DNA of 64,000 bases from the NCBI RefSeq assembly GCF_000471625.1, contig NZ_AUSW01000011.1, positions 62,001 to 126,000 of the forward strand, in the 5' to 3' direction. The stretch comes from Psychrobacter aquaticus CMS 56 (GTDB lineage: Bacteria > Pseudomonadota > Gammaproteobacteria > Pseudomonadales > Moraxellaceae). The notes under the pieces were generated by a model, which did no database searches, was not told the DNA's origin, and saw nothing but the letters and a program-made list of their open reading frames with translations. Of the stretch, positions 8,777 through 18,408 are shown one piece after another (the stretch's first letter is position 1; each line of letters opens with the position of its first letter). Made by a program: the position numbers and the translations under genes.

Positions 8777-10195
8777 ATGACCTCACTGACGACCCAGCAT
8801 GACCAACCTGCACTGATTGATATTCCCAGCAAGCCGCAGCGGATTAAGCTCACGCAAGATATTGATTTTTTTGCGTTGTTTAAACGCATTGAGGGGGCTT
8901 TTGATACCTGTTATTTGCTCGAATCATTGGGCGAAGAAAGCCACATCTCACGCCATCATGCCATTGGTTTTGATCCGGTCATGACCATTGCGGCACTAGA
9001 TCGCACCACTCTTGCCATTACCGATAATAAAACGGCTGAAACACGCCATTATCAAACCGACAACCCTTATCAATTACTGCGCAAAATTACCCCGCAGCAT
9101 GTCATTGCCCGTGATCAAAGCGGTGGTCTCGTCGGCTATCTAGGTTATGACAGTGTGAATTTTTTTGAACCCAGCCTAAATGCTAAGCCGAGTGAAGACT
9201 TTGAACCGTTTAAATTCGGTGTGTATTTGGACGGCTTAACACTCGATAAAATGACGAGCGAGATTTTCTATTTTTACTATCCGACCTCACAACAAGACAA
9301 TCGCATTGAACAAATCAAAGCCTTACTTGATGCGCCGATACCAAGCTACCAATCACCTGCGGTTGAGTTTTTGGGTGACGGTATGAGTCAAGAAGAACAT
9401 GCTAAAGTAGTAATGCAAGTGAAAGAAGACATCATCTCCGGACGTATCTTTCAGTGTGAAGTGGGGTTTAAATCTAAGTATCATATCGCTGGTGACAAGA
9501 TGCCCATTTATGAAAAACTGCGCACCGTCAATCCATCGCCGCACATGTACTTTATGAAATTTGCTCAGCAGTGCATTATTGGGGCGTCCCCTGAGCTGCT
9601 CTTTCGCTTGCGTCAAGGTGAAATGGAAACCTATCCATTAGCAGGCACTGCCAAACGCGGCGTCGATGTGATCGAAGACCGTAAGCTTGCCCGTGCCCTA
9701 CTTAATGATGATAAAGAGATTGCCGAGCACAATATGCTGGTTGATTTGCATCGCAATGATATTGGCCGTGTGGCACAATTTGGTACGGTCAAAGTGCGTA
9801 GTCTGATGGACATCAAACGCTTCTCACACGTACAGCATATCTCCTCTGAGATCGTCGGTATTTTACACCCTGAAGAAGATATGTTTAGCGCCCTTGCCAG
9901 CAATTTTCCTGCTGGTACGTTGTCAGGCGCACCAAAAGTGGAAGCCATCAAAGTAATTAACGAGCTAGAGCCAGACGGTCGCGGTGCCTATGGCGGCGCG
10001 CTTGGGTCATTTAATTTCAACGGTGACTGTATTTTTGCCATTCCTATTCGCAGCTTATTTATCAATGGCGAGTCGGCCTACGCGCAAACCTGTGGCGGCA
10101 ATGTCTATGACTCCAATCCAGCAGATGAATATCTAGAAATCCAGCGTAAATTGTCAGCAATGAAAGTGGTATTAGACAGTTTTATGCATCCGTAA
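8777..10195 (+). CDS. trpE: Anthranilate synthase component I
   Basis: Converts chorismate to anthranilate, the first committed step of tryptophan synthesis, using ammonia supplied by the TrpG subunit. The protein has 472 residues, shorter than the roughly 490-520 of common proteobacterial TrpE. The N-terminal LLES element (in CYLLESLGEES) that forms the tryptophan feedback site is present. The catalytic half carries PLAGTAKRG (PIAGT-type, as in TrpE, not the PIKGT of PabB), LVDLHRNDIGRV and FPAGTLSGAPK. The segment FQCEVGFKSKYH differs from the usual FQVVLSQRF of canonical TrpE, so this may belong to a divergent TrpE branch. Clustering with trpR and trpG supports an anthranilate synthase under Trp control. 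No trpD or trpC follows. Confidence 0.9.
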   Translation: MTSLTTQHDQPALIDIPSKPQRIKLTQDIDFFALFKRIEGAFDTCYLLESLGEESHISRHHAIGFDPVMTIAALDRTTLAITDNKTAETRHYQTDNPYQLLRKITPQHVIARDQSGGLVGYLGYDSVNFFEPSLNAKPSEDFEPFKFGVYLDGLTLDKMTSEIFYFYYPTSQQDNRIEQIKALLDAPIPSYQSPAVEFLGDGMSQEEHAKVVMQVKEDIISGRIFQCEVGFKSKYHIAGDKMPIYEKLRTVNPSPHMYFMKFAQQCIIGASPELLFRLRQGEMETYPLAGTAKRGVDVIEDRKLARALLNDDKEIAEHNMLVDLHRNDIGRVAQFGTVKVRSLMDIKRFSHVQHISSEIVGILHPEEDMFSALASNFPAGTLSGAPKVEAIKVINELEPDGRGAYGGALGSFNFNGDCIFAIPIRSLFINGESAYAQTCGGNVYDSNPADEYLEIQRKLSAMKVVLDSFMHP

Positions 10196-10228
10196 GTTGA
10201 CCCTATTTTTATCAAAGAGTTTATAACT

Positions 10229-10876
10229 ATGAATGTTTTAATTATCGATAACTACGACTCGTTTACCTTCAATCTTTACCAATATATTGGCGAGATTTTA
10301 CAGACGCTGGGTGATGATAAAAAAGCAAACGTCATCGTCAAGCGCAATAATGAGATTACTCTAGCCGACGTGCAAGCAATGAATCTAGATCGAATCATTA
10401 TCTCACCTGGACCTGGCGCACCGGACGATCCCGCTTATTTTGGGGTTTGTAGCGAGGTGATCGAAGTGATGGGCAAGACCACGCCGCTATTAGGTGTTTG
10501 CTTGGGCATGCAGGGTATCGCCCATGTGTTCGGTGGTGATGTGGTACGTGCTAACCTCCCGATGCATGGTAAGGTTTCGTCGATTCGCCATAATGAGGCA
10601 GGTATATATCAAGGACTGCCGCAAGAGCTTGAGATCATGCGTTATCATTCACTGATGGTCAAAGCAGATACGCTACCAGATTGTTTAACGGTCACTGCCG
10701 TCGTCGCCAATCATAACCATACTGAGTTAAACTTGGCTGCGTCGGCGCTAGCAGGCGATGAGATCATGGGATTGCAGCACAAAGACTACCCAATTCAGGG
10801 CGTACAGTTTCATCCAGAATCCTTTGCAACCGAAGGTGCTAAGCGTTTGCTAACGAATTTCTTGATGCAGGTATAG
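10229..10876 (+). CDS. trpG: Anthranilate synthase component II (glutamine amidotransferase)
   Basis: Glutamine amidotransferase of 215 residues that feeds ammonia to TrpE. Class I features are present: MNVLIIDNYDSFTFNL at the N-terminus, ISPGPGAPDD, the nucleophilic Cys in LLGVCLGMQGI (about residue 92) and the His-Glu pair in VQFHPESF (about 194-196). It follows trpE by 33 bp on the same strand and is almost certainly co-transcribed. PabA is a close paralogue and the family alone cannot separate them; the partner gene upstream decides for TrpG. Confidence 0.9.
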   Translation: MNVLIIDNYDSFTFNLYQYIGEILQTLGDDKKANVIVKRNNEITLADVQAMNLDRIIISPGPGAPDDPAYFGVCSEVIEVMGKTTPLLGVCLGMQGIAHVFGGDVVRANLPMHGKVSSIRHNEAGIYQGLPQELEIMRYHSLMVKADTLPDCLTVTAVVANHNHTELNLAASALAGDEIMGLQHKDYPIQGVQFHPESFATEGAKRLLTNFLMQV

Positions 10877-11309
10877 ATCAATGATGCGCGTCTTTCGCCA
10901 ATATAGATTTCGCTAACCAAGAACGCAAGCCAAAAAAGTTTCCCTTATTCAGCAAAATGACAGCCGAGAACAAGCCTATTTTTTGTGGATTGATTAGGGC
11001 GTATCATCATTTTGAGAATGAACTTCTTGCATAAGTTGGTGACTTAGTAAAATTTGTAACGCAATACTGGGCGCCTTTAGAATCGGCAATACCTATTTAT
11101 GAATCATCAAATATACTCTGATAGAAGTGATTCCATTATAGTAGTCTGTTTTGGGTGGTCTATTAATAGATTTGAAGGGTGAATTAACTGATTGCCATAG
11201 GGTATACGTTCTCTGCTTCAATTCTTAACATTTAGAAAATATTAGAACGCTTTAATATGTATAGGACTAACTTAATATTAAGTAATTATCAAGTTAGTCC
11301 TATATTTGC
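10877..11309. other. Intergenic region between trpG and the terC remnant
   Basis: About 430 bp without a plausible gene. It contains one half-copy of the AGGGCGT repeat at 10994-11005 and, at its right end, a perfect 14-bp inverted repeat (11260-11304). No trpD or trpC is present. Confidence 0.6.
11260..11304. terminator. Perfect 14-bp inverted repeat downstream of the terC remnant
   Basis: Arms TATAGGACTAACTT (11260-11273) and AAGTTAGTCCTATA (11291-11304) with a 17-nt loop. It begins just beyond the ancestral terC stop codon and may be its transcription end, or serve trpG from the other side. There is no strong T-run, so a terminator role is tentative. Confidence 0.5.
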
Positions 11310-12458
11310 TTATATCTGCGCCTGCGGATTATTTTTAGCATAGCGCCATGACATCCATGCAGTAATAATTAGCACTATAGTCAGTTCAGTATAAAAACGA
11401 GTCAGCGGGACTGGCATAAATTTTTCGCAGCCTCTGTCTGCGCAGGCACAGCAAGCCAGAGAAATTTATGCCAGTTCAGCGTTGGAATATAATGTATTTG
11501 TTTTATTTAGAATCGACTATACTGCAATAAAGCCTAAAGAAGCTGCAATTGGAACATGATATACATCAAGTAGAAGCATTTTTATACCAATAAAGGTCAT
11601 GATTATGCCTAGCCCATATGGTAAGTAGTGCATTGTGGCTGCTGCGCCTGCTAACAGGAAGAACATAGCACGCAAACCCAAAATAGCGAATAAGTTAGCA
11701 CTCAATACAATGAATGGGTCGGTGGTAATGGCAAAAATGGCAGGAATAGAATCAACCGCAAAAATAACATCAGAGATTTCGACTAAAATTAACACTACCA
11801 ACATGGGTGTCGCCCACAATAGACCATTTTCACGTACTAAAAACTTTTCGCCTCGCAGCGTGGGCGTAATGCGCATATGTTTACGCAGCCATTTTAATAG
11901 CTTCATTTCTTCAAGGTCGACAGGTTCGTCGTGACCACCTTTTAAAAACTTATAACCGGTATAAACCAAAAACGCACCAAAGATATAAAGTACCCATGAA
12001 AACTCTTGAATGAGCCATGCGCCTGCAAGAATAAAAATAGTGCGTAAAACAATAGCGCCTATTACACCGTATAATAGTATACGACGCTGCAAAGCAGGTG
12101 GAACAGCAAACGCGCCAAAAATCATGAGCCAGACAAACACGTTATCAATCGCTAATGATTTTTCGATTAAATAACCAGTCACGAACTCTAAGGTTTTTTG
12201 GTTAGCAACTGCCGTGCCTAAATTTGTATTTAAATACCACCATAATCCGCCTGCGAACAAAGCAGATACACTGACCCAAGCGATACTTCATAGAGCAGCC
12301 AATTTAATAGATACAGGTTGGTGCTCATTTTGTAATGCGTTTACGTCGGAACTCTTTGGCGGATCTTTATGCTTAAAGCTTAGAAAGTCGATCAGTAGCA
12401 TGACTGCGACTATCGCAAAAAAAATGGCATATAGCCAAGGGGTGCCGATGGTTTCCAC
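11310..12458 (-). pseudogene. TerC/Alx-family membrane protein gene, disrupted by a stop codon and a MITE
   Basis: TerC-family integral membrane protein; relatives include Alx, implicated in manganese and pH homeostasis. The best start is GTG at 12458, with a good GAGGAAT ribosome site just upstream. After 56 codons the frame meets TGA (12288-12290). The same frame continues without shift as [19 protein letters not shown] and on through the family hallmark [14 protein letters not shown]. The TGA falls where relatives carry Trp, so a TGG-to-TGA change is the simplest explanation. The frame then ends at a TAG inside a 142-bp element (11378-11519). Deleting the element plus one TA restores SLGFIAVVLIITAWMSW and a TAA at 11310-11312, matching the usual C-terminus. 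A sequencing error at the TGA cannot be excluded; the insertion is independent of it. Confidence 0.85.
11378..11519. mobile_element. MITE-like element inserted in the 3' end of terC
   Basis: 142-bp non-coding element with terminal inverted repeats: left TAGTCAGTTCAGTATAAAA, right end reading inward TAGTCGATTCTAAATAAAA. It is flanked by TA on both sides (11376-11377 and 11520-11521), as expected for a TA target duplication of the IS630/Tc1 kind. The interior has a long imperfect hairpin: ACTGGCATAAATTT pairs with AAATTTATGCCAGT. A second copy is at 37267-37404 and a diverged one at 24610-24752. It encodes no transposase. Confidence 0.8.
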
Positions 12459-12887
12459 AATATTCCTCAAGTATAGACAACAGGGATCAGATTCCATTTG
12501 GTTCCAATTGGTATGCCCTCATACTAGTAACAGAACCCTAAAAAGAAACTTTAATATACACATATTACTTATTTTCATCTACATTAATTATGACTCCTAC
12601 CGTCAAATCCGTACAAACAAACTTAGGTTATTTTGATCAGGCGGCTTAACGATAATGCCCATTGCTCCCATAACAGAGCTTATGGTAAATGATTTCATGA
12701 CGGCCAAACTAAAAAATGGTCGTTGATATTATTGATGATATAGAGCAGGTTAGAAAAATGCAAATCTATAGATGACAACTGTTACCAGTCTACTTCCCAC
12801 TATAAGCGTCAAATTTAAATGACAGACATAAAAAAAGCCCTAAATGGGCTTTCGTTTTTACAGCGGCGCACGTTACAACGACATAAG
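12459..12887. other. Intergenic region between the terC remnant and the cystine-type ABC operon
   Basis: About 430 bp holding a terminator near its right end (12830-12859). Two short plus-strand frames (12590-12649 and 12655-12726) read in coding-like fashion but are only 19 and 23 codons long. They may be a decayed gene end; this cannot be decided from the sequence alone. Confidence 0.5.
12830..12859 (-). terminator. Rho-independent terminator of the amino-acid ABC operon
   Basis: Stem AAAGCCC / GGGCTTT with a 5-nt loop; on the minus strand it is followed by seven T. It lies about 30 bp past the ATPase stop codon. Confidence 0.8.
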
Positions 12888-13634
12888 CTATTTCTGATCG
12901 ATGCGCTGCAAAAATGCTTGTGTCCTTGGGTGCTTTGAATCCTCAAACAACTGCTTAGCACTGCCCTCTTCGACGACAACGCCGTCTTCGATCAAGACCA
13001 CATGATCCGCCACATCACGTGCAAAATTGATTTCGTGTGTCACCACAATCATCGTCCAGCCTTCAGACGCCAACTGCTTCATAGTCCCGAGCACATCTTG
13101 TACCAGCTCAGGATCAAGCGCGGACGTTGGCTCATCAAACAGTAGCAACGATGGCTCGATAGCGAGCGCACGAGCAATACCAATGCGCTGCTGTTGCCCA
13201 CCCGATAGCTGAAACGGATAGAGATCGGCTTTGTCCGAAAGCCCTACTTTTTCTAGCAACACCAAAGCCTGCTCACGCGCTTGGGCTTTGGTTTGTCCCT
13301 TAACGACCGTCGGCCCTAGCATTAAGTTTTCGATGGCGGTCTTATGCGGAAATAAGTTATAAGATTGAAAAACCATGCCTGACTTACGTTGCAGCGCCAA
13401 TAGTGTTTTTTTCTTCGGTTTGGTGGCAAAGTCAACCGTTAAACTGCCATCATCAAAGGCTATCACGCCTTGGTCAGGAATTTCCAGCGCATTGAGACAA
13501 CGCAAAAAAGTCGTTTTACCCGACCCTGATGGCCCTAATATTACCACCACCTTGCCTTTTTCGATGGTCAAATCGATGCCTTTAAGCACTTGATTGCCAC
13601 CGAAAGCTTTGTGAATATTAGTGACTTTGATCAT
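12888..13634 (-). CDS. Polar amino-acid (probably L-cystine) ABC transporter ATP-binding protein
   Basis: Cytoplasmic ATPase of a polar amino-acid importer, 248 residues, the usual GlnQ/TcyC length. Walker A is GPSGSGKTT, the signature is LSGGQQQR, Walker B is LLLFDEPTSALD, and the switch His is in VVTHEINFA. It is the last gene of a three-gene unit (binding protein, permease, ATPase) and lies 64 bp after the permease. Substrate assignment to cystine follows from the binding protein at 14457-15293 and is inferred. Confidence 0.9.
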   Translation of the reverse strand: MIKVTNIHKAFGGNQVLKGIDLTIEKGKVVVILGPSGSGKTTFLRCLNALEIPDQGVIAFDDGSLTVDFATKPKKKTLLALQRKSGMVFQSYNLFPHKTAIENLMLGPTVVKGQTKAQAREQALVLLEKVGLSDKADLYPFQLSGGQQQRIGIARALAIEPSLLLFDEPTSALDPELVQDVLGTMKQLASEGWTMIVVTHEINFARDVADHVVLIEDGVVVEEGSAKQLFEDSKHPRTQAFLQRIDQK

Positions 13635-13698
13635 AAAAGTTCCTGTGGTACGGAGGATACGGAAGCGATAGTGTTATAAAAAACAGGAAACCGTCCGT

Positions 13699-14457
13699 CT
13701 ATTTTGCGATATAGCGATCGAGTCTGGTTTCAAGCTTACCTTGGATAAAGGTCAAGAACAGACAAATACCCCAATAAATAATCGCCGCTTCGGTATAAAC
13801 CAGCATAAACTCATAGTTACGTGCCGTGATAATCTGTGCTTGCTTAAACAGCTCAGTCACTAACACCAATGAAGCCAATGACGTATCTTTTACCAAACTG
13901 ATAAAGGTATTGGATAATGGCGGCACGGATACTCGAAGCGCTTGCGGTAAAATGACGTGGCGAAAGGTTTGTAGATAGGTCAATCCTACAGTCGACCCTG
14001 CTTCCCACTGGCCTTTGGGAATGGACAAGATCGATGCTCGCACCGTCTCTGATGCGTAAGCACCAATATTGAGTGAAAAAGCAATGATCGCCGATGGAAA
14101 AGGATCAAGTTTGACGCCCACACTTGGCAAGCCATAAAAGATAATAAATAGCTGCACCAGCATCGGCGTGCCGCGAATGGCCGACACGTAAACACGAGCA
14201 AGTCTATAAATAATCTCATGAAACCACCCAGCACGCGGCACAATACGAATCAGCGCCACTGTCAGAGCAATAGCCATACCAATCGCAAATGAAATCAATG
14301 CCAGCGGTATCGAATAATAGATAGCGCCTTTAAGCATAGGCCAAAAGGATGAGATGACAATTTGCGCCCGATCAGGGCTCATAAATGGCAATAATGCCAA
14401 TAAATCAGCTAGCCATGACACAGACATTATAGAAGCTGGCATGATAGACCCTAACAT
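13699..14457 (-). CDS. Polar amino-acid (probably L-cystine) ABC transporter permease
   Basis: Inner-membrane permease of the HisMQ/TcyB family, 252 residues, several hydrophobic helices. The ATPase-coupling EAA loop is visible as [19 protein letters not shown], and the His/Glu/Gln-type TM signature [17 protein letters not shown] precedes it. Its ATG overlaps the stop of the binding-protein gene (TAATG), so translation is probably coupled. There is only one permease gene, as in TcyABC and GlnHPQ systems, so it should form a homodimer. Confidence 0.92.
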   Translation of the reverse strand: MLGSIMPASIMSVSWLADLLALLPFMSPDRAQIVISSFWPMLKGAIYYSIPLALISFAIGMAIALTVALIRIVPRAGWFHEIIYRLARVYVSAIRGTPMLVQLFIIFYGLPSVGVKLDPFPSAIIAFSLNIGAYASETVRASILSIPKGQWEAGSTVGLTYLQTFRHVILPQALRVSVPPLSNTFISLVKDTSLASLVLVTELFKQAQIITARNYEFMLVYTEAAIIYWGICLFLTFIQGKLETRLDRYIAK

Positions 14458-15293
14458 TATTTTTGTTGGCTGATATCAGCACCAAAGAACTCTTCGCTAA
14501 GCTTGGTGAGCGTACCATCGGCCGCTAATGCCGCCATCGCTTCGTCCAATTTTGCTACGACTGCGTCATCACCTTTTAACAAAACCAAACCTGAGCCTGT
14601 TTGCTCACTGACAGGTGCGGTCAGTTTGATTTCCAGCTCAGCATCTGGGAATTTTTTTAGATAATCCAATACCGCAAGATTGTCATTCATCGTAAAGTCA
14701 GCACGGTCTTGTTTGACCAGTTGGATGGCTTGTGCCATACCATCGACAGGAACGATCTCTGCGCCATAACGTTCTGCCAACTCACCATAGTTACTGCTGA
14801 GTGATTGTGCGGTACGTAGACCTTTGAGGTTGTCCCATGAACTATAACGGTTGTCATCCTTTGGTGCCAAAACCACAGCACCTGACCAGCTATAAGCCAT
14901 GGCTTTGTCATACTTGGCTTGACGCTCAGGCGTGGTCAAGCTGACTTGATTGGCCACCATATCAAAACGTTTTGAGTCCAAACCTGCCAGCATCGCATCC
15001 CACTGGGTTTCTTTAAATTCAACATCAACGCCCAATTTGTCAGCCACGGCACGTGTGACTTCGACATCATAACCTGTCAATTTACCGCTCTCATCATGAT
15101 AAGTGAACGGTGGATAAGTGCCTTCCGTACCGACATTGATGGTGCCGCCGTTATTGATACGTTGCAGCAAATCAGATCCGCCTGTTGCAGCACTGTCTGT
15201 CGCAGTGTTGTCAGCGTCATTAGTAGTAGACTGACCACAAGCAGCAAGTAGCATAGTACTAGCGGCAAGGGCTAAGAGAGTACGACGTTTCAT
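14457..15293 (-). CDS. Polar amino-acid (probably L-cystine) ABC transporter substrate-binding lipoprotein
   Basis: Periplasmic binding protein of 278 residues. The signal peptide ends in the lipobox LLAAC with Cys at residue 19, followed by a Thr/Asn/Asp/Ala linker. The SBP family 3 signature begins at about residue 50: [20 protein letters not shown], then [17 protein letters not shown]. These segments closely follow the FliY/TcyJ and TcyA cystine-binding group. Adjacent hut genes might suggest histidine, but the sequence resembles cystine binders more than HisJ. It is the first gene of the operon. Confidence 0.9.
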   Translation of the reverse strand: MKRRTLLALAASTMLLAACGQSTTNDADNTATDSAATGGSDLLQRINNGGTINVGTEGTYPPFTYHDESGKLTGYDVEVTRAVADKLGVDVEFKETQWDAMLAGLDSKRFDMVANQVSLTTPERQAKYDKAMAYSWSGAVVLAPKDDNRYSSWDNLKGLRTAQSLSSNYGELAERYGAEIVPVDGMAQAIQLVKQDRADFTMNDNLAVLDYLKKFPDAELEIKLTAPVSEQTGSGLVLLKGDDAVVAKLDEAMAALAADGTLTKLSEEFFGADISQQK

Positions 15294-15600
15294 AAGACGT
15301 CCTTATAAGAGTAAGAGTAGATGAATAAATCGAAACCACATAATGTCAGCAAATAATGAGAAAACCCCCACAAACAGATATCGTCATACAACAGATACTC
15401 TAGATTGCTTGGCTTTGGTTGCTCGATTTGAGGATATTCAGCATATTTTTCAATACTGTTTTTATATTAATTTTACACTTTTAACGCTTTGAGAAAATAC
15501 TTTAAGGCTATCACTGCCAATTAAGGCGTGTTCAACACTTACATACTAGCGCACTTCAAAAAGAATAAACGTACAAAAACAGTGAGCATGCGTAGGGTCA
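15294..15600. other. Intergenic region between the ABC operon and hutC
   Basis: About 307 bp, presumably the promoter region of the cystine-type ABC operon. It includes a half-copy of the AGGCGTGTT repeat at 15521-15535. Nothing else recognisable was seen. Confidence 0.5.
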
Positions 15601-16365
15601 TTACAGTTCTCCTGAGAATTGGTATCGATCGCCAGCATGCCACATTTTGACAAAGGTCAGCACTTGACCTGCTGAATAGGTCTGGCGACACAACACTAAC
15701 GTTGGCGACTGCGGTGCAATTTGTAGCGCAGTCGCAATCTCATCTGGGGCAGCCAATGCACGAATGGTGTAACTGCCGCGCTCCAGTGGGCTTTTGGCAA
15801 TCAAGTAATCGCTGGTATTGACCACGCTAAAATCCTGCTCGATGAATTTTGGTACTTTTTTGGCATCGACCCAGCGTTCTTCAAACTGTATCGGTTGACC
15901 GTCAGCGAAGTGGACAATTTTTACTTCATATAAAACAGACGCTTTATGATTGCTGACTGTATTATCAGTATTTTTCAAATCAGTAGACGCGTCTGTCGCC
16001 TCGATAGCAAACTTGCGGCGCAGTTCATCATCGAGCATATCAGCGGTAATCACGCGCTTGCTCATCACCTTTGCTTGATAATCGCGATTGGCCGATTTTA
16101 AATCTTGGGCAATATTACGCACCTCTACAAAGGTATGATTGAATTGCTGCTGCGCGACAAACGTCCCCGACCCTTGCCGGCGCTCCAATACCCGCTCTGC
16201 GCTTAGCTCCTTTAGAGCGCGGTTGACCGTCATACGCGAGACACCAAACTCCGCTGCCAACGCCATTTCGGTAGAAATCGCCTTCCCCGCCTGCCATTTG
16301 CCCGCATGGATGTTATCCAATATCGCCTGTTTAATACGCTGATACGCCGGAATCGTTTTTGTCAT
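15601..16365 (-). CDS. hutC: Histidine utilisation repressor HutC (GntR family)
   Basis: Transcriptional repressor of the hut genes, released by urocanate in known systems. The protein has 254 residues. The N-terminal GntR winged helix (about 1-70) includes IPAYQRIKQAILDNI and FGVSRMTVNRALKELS; the UTRA ligand-binding domain spans about 95-250. It is transcribed divergently from hutU. The 231-bp gap holds two TTGTATAWACAA-type palindromes that match HutC operators described in other gammaproteobacteria. Confidence 0.93.
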   Translation of the reverse strand: MTKTIPAYQRIKQAILDNIHAGKWQAGKAISTEMALAAEFGVSRMTVNRALKELSAERVLERRQGSGTFVAQQQFNHTFVEVRNIAQDLKSANRDYQAKVMSKRVITADMLDDELRRKFAIEATDASTDLKNTDNTVSNHKASVLYEVKIVHFADGQPIQFEERWVDAKKVPKFIEQDFSVVNTSDYLIAKSPLERGSYTIRALAAPDEIATALQIAPQSPTLVLCRQTYSAGQVLTFVKMWHAGDRYQFSGEL

Positions 16366-16524
16366 ATCCGTCTTTAACCGTCAATTTTGCCCATAAGAAG
16401 AGCGCCATAATATCATGACAATCATCATACCCTGCATCCAAACACCCGACCTTGCGGTTCTCTATTATAAATAATTCAATCAATACTAAAAAATTGCTTG
16501 CATGAAAAAATAATCTTTGATAAT

Positions 16525-16536
16525 TTGTATATACAA
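16525..16536. promoter_or_regulatory. HutC operator 1
   Basis: Perfect 12-bp palindrome TTGTATATACAA, the core of the known HutC operator (TGTA-N2-TACA). It lies 61 bp upstream of the hutU start. Confidence 0.75.
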
Positions 16537-16568
16537 CTTTGCGTAAAAGTAAACAATCTCATTAGACA

Positions 16569-16582
16569 ATTGTATAAACAAT
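16569..16582. promoter_or_regulatory. HutC operator 2
   Basis: Near-palindrome ATTGTATAAACAAT, one base pair off perfect symmetry and matching operator 1. It lies just upstream of the hutU ribosome binding site, well placed to block transcription. The two centres are 45 bp apart, about four helical turns. Confidence 0.7.
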
Positions 16583-16596
16583 CACAAGGAATGGTT

Positions 16597-18315
16597 ATGA
16601 CAACCGAGAATGGAACGCGTAAAAACGCTGAATTTACCCGCCGTGACGAAAGTCGTAATATTGCCGCGCCCACAGGCAGCACCCTACATTGCAAAAGCTG
16701 GCTGACCGAAGCGCCTTATCGAATGCTGCAAAACAATCTGCATCCTGATGTGGCCGAAAACCCAAAAAGTTTGGTGGTATATGGTGGTATCGGACGCGCT
16801 GCTCGTAATTGGGAAAGCTACGATCAGATTTTGGCGTCACTCAAAGAGTTGGAAGATGACCAGACATTACTGGTGCAATCTGGCAAACCCGTTGGCGTCT
16901 TTCAAACTCATGAAGATGCCCCGCGTGTCTTGATTGCCAACTCTAACCTCGTGCCGCGCTGGGCGACGTGGGAGCATTTCAATGAGCTAGATCGCAAAGA
17001 CTTGTTTATGTACGGTCAAATGACGGCTGGTAGCTGGATTTATATTGGTACGCAAGGCATCGTCCAAGGCACTTATGAAACCTTTGTGGAAGCTGGTCGT
17101 CAGCATTATAATGGCAGCTGGGCAGGACGCTGGATTTTGACCGCAGGACTTGGTGGTATGGGCGGCGCGCAGCCACTCGCCGCGACTTTTGCAGGCGCAA
17201 CTTCTCTAAACATCGAATGCCAACAATCTAGTATCGATTTTCGCTTGCGTACCGGTTACGTCGATAAGCAAGCAGACGATCTTGATCATGCTTATGAGTT
17301 GATTAAGCAGCATACCGCAGCAGGTGAGGCGGTCTCAATCGCCCTACTTGGCAATGCCGCAGATATCTTGCCTGAAATGGTCAAGCGTGCCAAAGCTGGT
17401 GGCATGAAGCCTGATTTGGTGACCGATCAGACCTCAGCCCATGACTTGATCAATGGCTATCTGCCAAGTGGCTGGAGCGTTGAAGAATGGAAAGCGGCAC
17501 AAGAAGATCCAGAGCAACATGCCGCACTAACCAAAGCAGCTGCTGCATCTTGCGCCACACACGTACAAGCCATTTTAGACCTACAAGCGATGGATATTCC
17601 AGCGACTGATTATGGCAATAACATCCGTCAAGTGGCGTTTGATGAAGGTGTTAAAGACGCCTTTAACTTCCCCGGTTTTGTCCCCGCTTATATTCGTCCG
17701 CTGTTTTGCCAAGGTAAAGGCCCGTTCCGCTGGGTAGCGCTGTCAGGTGATCCAGAAGACATCTATAAAACTGACCAGAAGATTAAAGAATTATTCCCTG
17801 AAAACACTCATGTGCATCGCTGGCTTGATATGGCCAAAGAGCGTATTCAGTTCCAAGGTTTGCCTGCTCGTATATGCTGGTTGGGTCTGGGCGAGCGTGA
17901 CAAAGCAGGCTTGGCATTTAATGAAATGGTAAAAAACGGTGAGCTAAAAGGCCCTATTGTCATTGGTCGTGATCATCTAGATACAGGTTCTGTCGCCAGT
18001 CCAAACCGCGAAACAGAAAGCATGAAAGATGGTTCAGACGCGGTGTCTGATTGGGCACTATTGAACGCTATGCTCAATGTCGCAGGCGGCGCCACTTGGG
18101 TATCGCTACATCACGGCGGCGGTGTTGGCATGGGTTACTCGCAGCATTCGGGCATGGTCATCGTCGCAGATGGTACGGATGCAGCCGCCAAACGCTTAGC
18201 ACGTGTATTGGTCAATGACTGCGGTTCAGGTGTCATGCGTCATGCGGATGCAGGGTATGAGCTGGCAATCAAGACCGCCAAAGACTATGGTCTAAACCTG
18301 CCGATGATTAAATAG
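16597..18315 (+). CDS. hutU: Urocanate hydratase
   Basis: Second step of histidine breakdown: hydrates urocanate to imidazolone propionate using tightly bound NAD+. With the start at 16597 the protein has 572 residues (family about 555). This ATG is chosen because AAGGA lies 6 bp upstream; an open frame reaches back to 16498 but would run through both operators. Signatures include [15 protein letters not shown], the glycine-rich [15 protein letters not shown] and the C-terminal [16 protein letters not shown], which includes the conserved Cys. First gene of hutUHGI. Confidence 0.96.
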   Translation: MTTENGTRKNAEFTRRDESRNIAAPTGSTLHCKSWLTEAPYRMLQNNLHPDVAENPKSLVVYGGIGRAARNWESYDQILASLKELEDDQTLLVQSGKPVGVFQTHEDAPRVLIANSNLVPRWATWEHFNELDRKDLFMYGQMTAGSWIYIGTQGIVQGTYETFVEAGRQHYNGSWAGRWILTAGLGGMGGAQPLAATFAGATSLNIECQQSSIDFRLRTGYVDKQADDLDHAYELIKQHTAAGEAVSIALLGNAADILPEMVKRAKAGGMKPDLVTDQTSAHDLINGYLPSGWSVEEWKAAQEDPEQHAALTKAAAASCATHVQAILDLQAMDIPATDYGNNIRQVAFDEGVKDAFNFPGFVPAYIRPLFCQGKGPFRWVALSGDPEDIYKTDQKIKELFPENTHVHRWLDMAKERIQFQGLPARICWLGLGERDKAGLAFNEMVKNGELKGPIVIGRDHLDTGSVASPNRETESMKDGSDAVSDWALLNAMLNVAGGATWVSLHHGGGVGMGYSQHSGMVIVADGTDAAAKRLARVLVNDCGSGVMRHADAGYELAIKTAKDYGLNLPMIK

Positions 18316-18408
18316 CAGTGTATTGCTATTCATCACGGATTGTCAGCCAACTGATTTCTATGATTTAAAATATTCATACTAAAAGACAAATAATAAAGGA
18401 CGATACGC

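Noticed and set aside
12459..12497. Longer N-terminus for the terC-like gene (13 extra codons to 12497)
   Set aside because: The GTG at 12458 has a GAGGAAT ribosome site and matches where relatives start; the extension MESDPCCLY is unlike the family.
12590..12726. Possible gene relic of two short frames after the terC remnant
   Set aside because: Only 19 and 23 codons with no recognisable family; chance cannot be excluded.
12888..15293. Histidine ABC transporter belonging to the hut operon
   Set aside because: The binding protein resembles cystine-binding FliY/TcyA more than HisJ, and the operon is separated from hutC by 307 bp.
16498..16596. 33-codon N-terminal extension of hutU
   Set aside because: It would cover both HutC operators and lacks similarity to urocanate hydratase.
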